A stretch of 64,000 bases of DNA from Ursus arctos (Eukaryota > Chordata > Mammalia > Carnivora > Ursidae): the NCBI RefSeq assembly GCF_023065955.2, contig NW_026622841.1, forward strand, positions 20,643,501 to 20,707,500. The letters run 5' to 3'. The first letter of the stretch is position 1; every line of letters begins with the position of its first letter. Shown in pieces: positions 63,724 to 64,000 of the stretch. Position numbers and translations under genes: made by a program. Under the pieces are notes generated by a model, which did not search any database, was not told the origin of the DNA, and worked only from the letters and a program-made list of their open reading frames with translations.

Positions 63724-64000
63724 TAGCCTGCACCAAAGGCCAAAGTTTCGAGACAAAGTCTAGAAGCCTCCTTTGGGACAACTCTGAAGGACAGTTCATC
63801 ACCAGAACAAATTGTGGGGTCAGCTGAAGCCCCCATTAAACTGCACCACCAGTTTCATTTCTCCCTCCTCCCAATCCTGCATCCCTTACCCTCACAGGTG
63901 TTCTTCCAGAAAGCACTTGCTAATAAATTGCCTGTATTTGAAATTCTGTCTCAGAGTCTGATTCCTGGAAACCCAGCATCTGACCCTTATATACCCTTTA

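Overview
This window is mammalian nuclear DNA from a carnivoran, most likely a caniform and probably an arctoid (bear- or seal-like) species. The main evidence is repeated copies of the tRNA-Lys-derived carnivore SINE (SINEC/CAN-SINE), including the subfamily whose reverse strand reads 'gacagccagcgagagaggga', together with a carnivore-type young L1. The arctoid placement rests on remembered SINE subfamily sequences and is an inference. There is no bacterial-style gene organisation; nearly all open frames are chance frames, repeat remnants or shadows.

The only protein-coding gene I can support is the 3' end of DCC (netrin-1 receptor, 'deleted in colorectal cancer'), read on the minus strand. 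Four terminal coding exons are present: 54167-54328, 44780-44995, 18949-19091 and 15556-15645 (stop codon at 15556-15558). These are exons 26-29 if the human 29-exon numbering applies. They join in phase (1, 1, 0) and encode about 203 residues of the intracellular tail: the caspase-cleavage motif LSVD, the proline-rich segment, and the C-terminal P3 helix with its phosphorylatable tyrosine. A 3'UTR of about 5.3 kb probably runs down to about 10,255, where an overlapping AATAAATAAA lies.

Layout: 1-10,255 is downstream intergenic DNA with MLT1, L2, old L1 and two SINEs; 10,256-15,555 is the inferred 3'UTR, free of recognisable SINE/LINE; 15,646-18,948 is the last intron; 19,092-44,779 is a 25.7-kb intron with a young 5'-truncated L1 flanked by a perfect 13-bp target duplication; 44,996-54,166 is an intron with a degraded L1; 54,329-64,000 is part of the next intron upstream, with two more L1 3' ends and a SINE cluster.

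I did not find a novel biological system. The observations most worth checking are a NAGNAG acceptor that could vary the DCC tail by one residue, an unusual exon-26 donor, three isolated CpG-dense patches inside AT-rich intron (two with exon-like splice signals on the opposite strand), a one-stop L1 ORF2 remnant, a 13-bp frame-shifting duplication in another L1, and several SINE insertions with perfect 14-16 bp target duplications.
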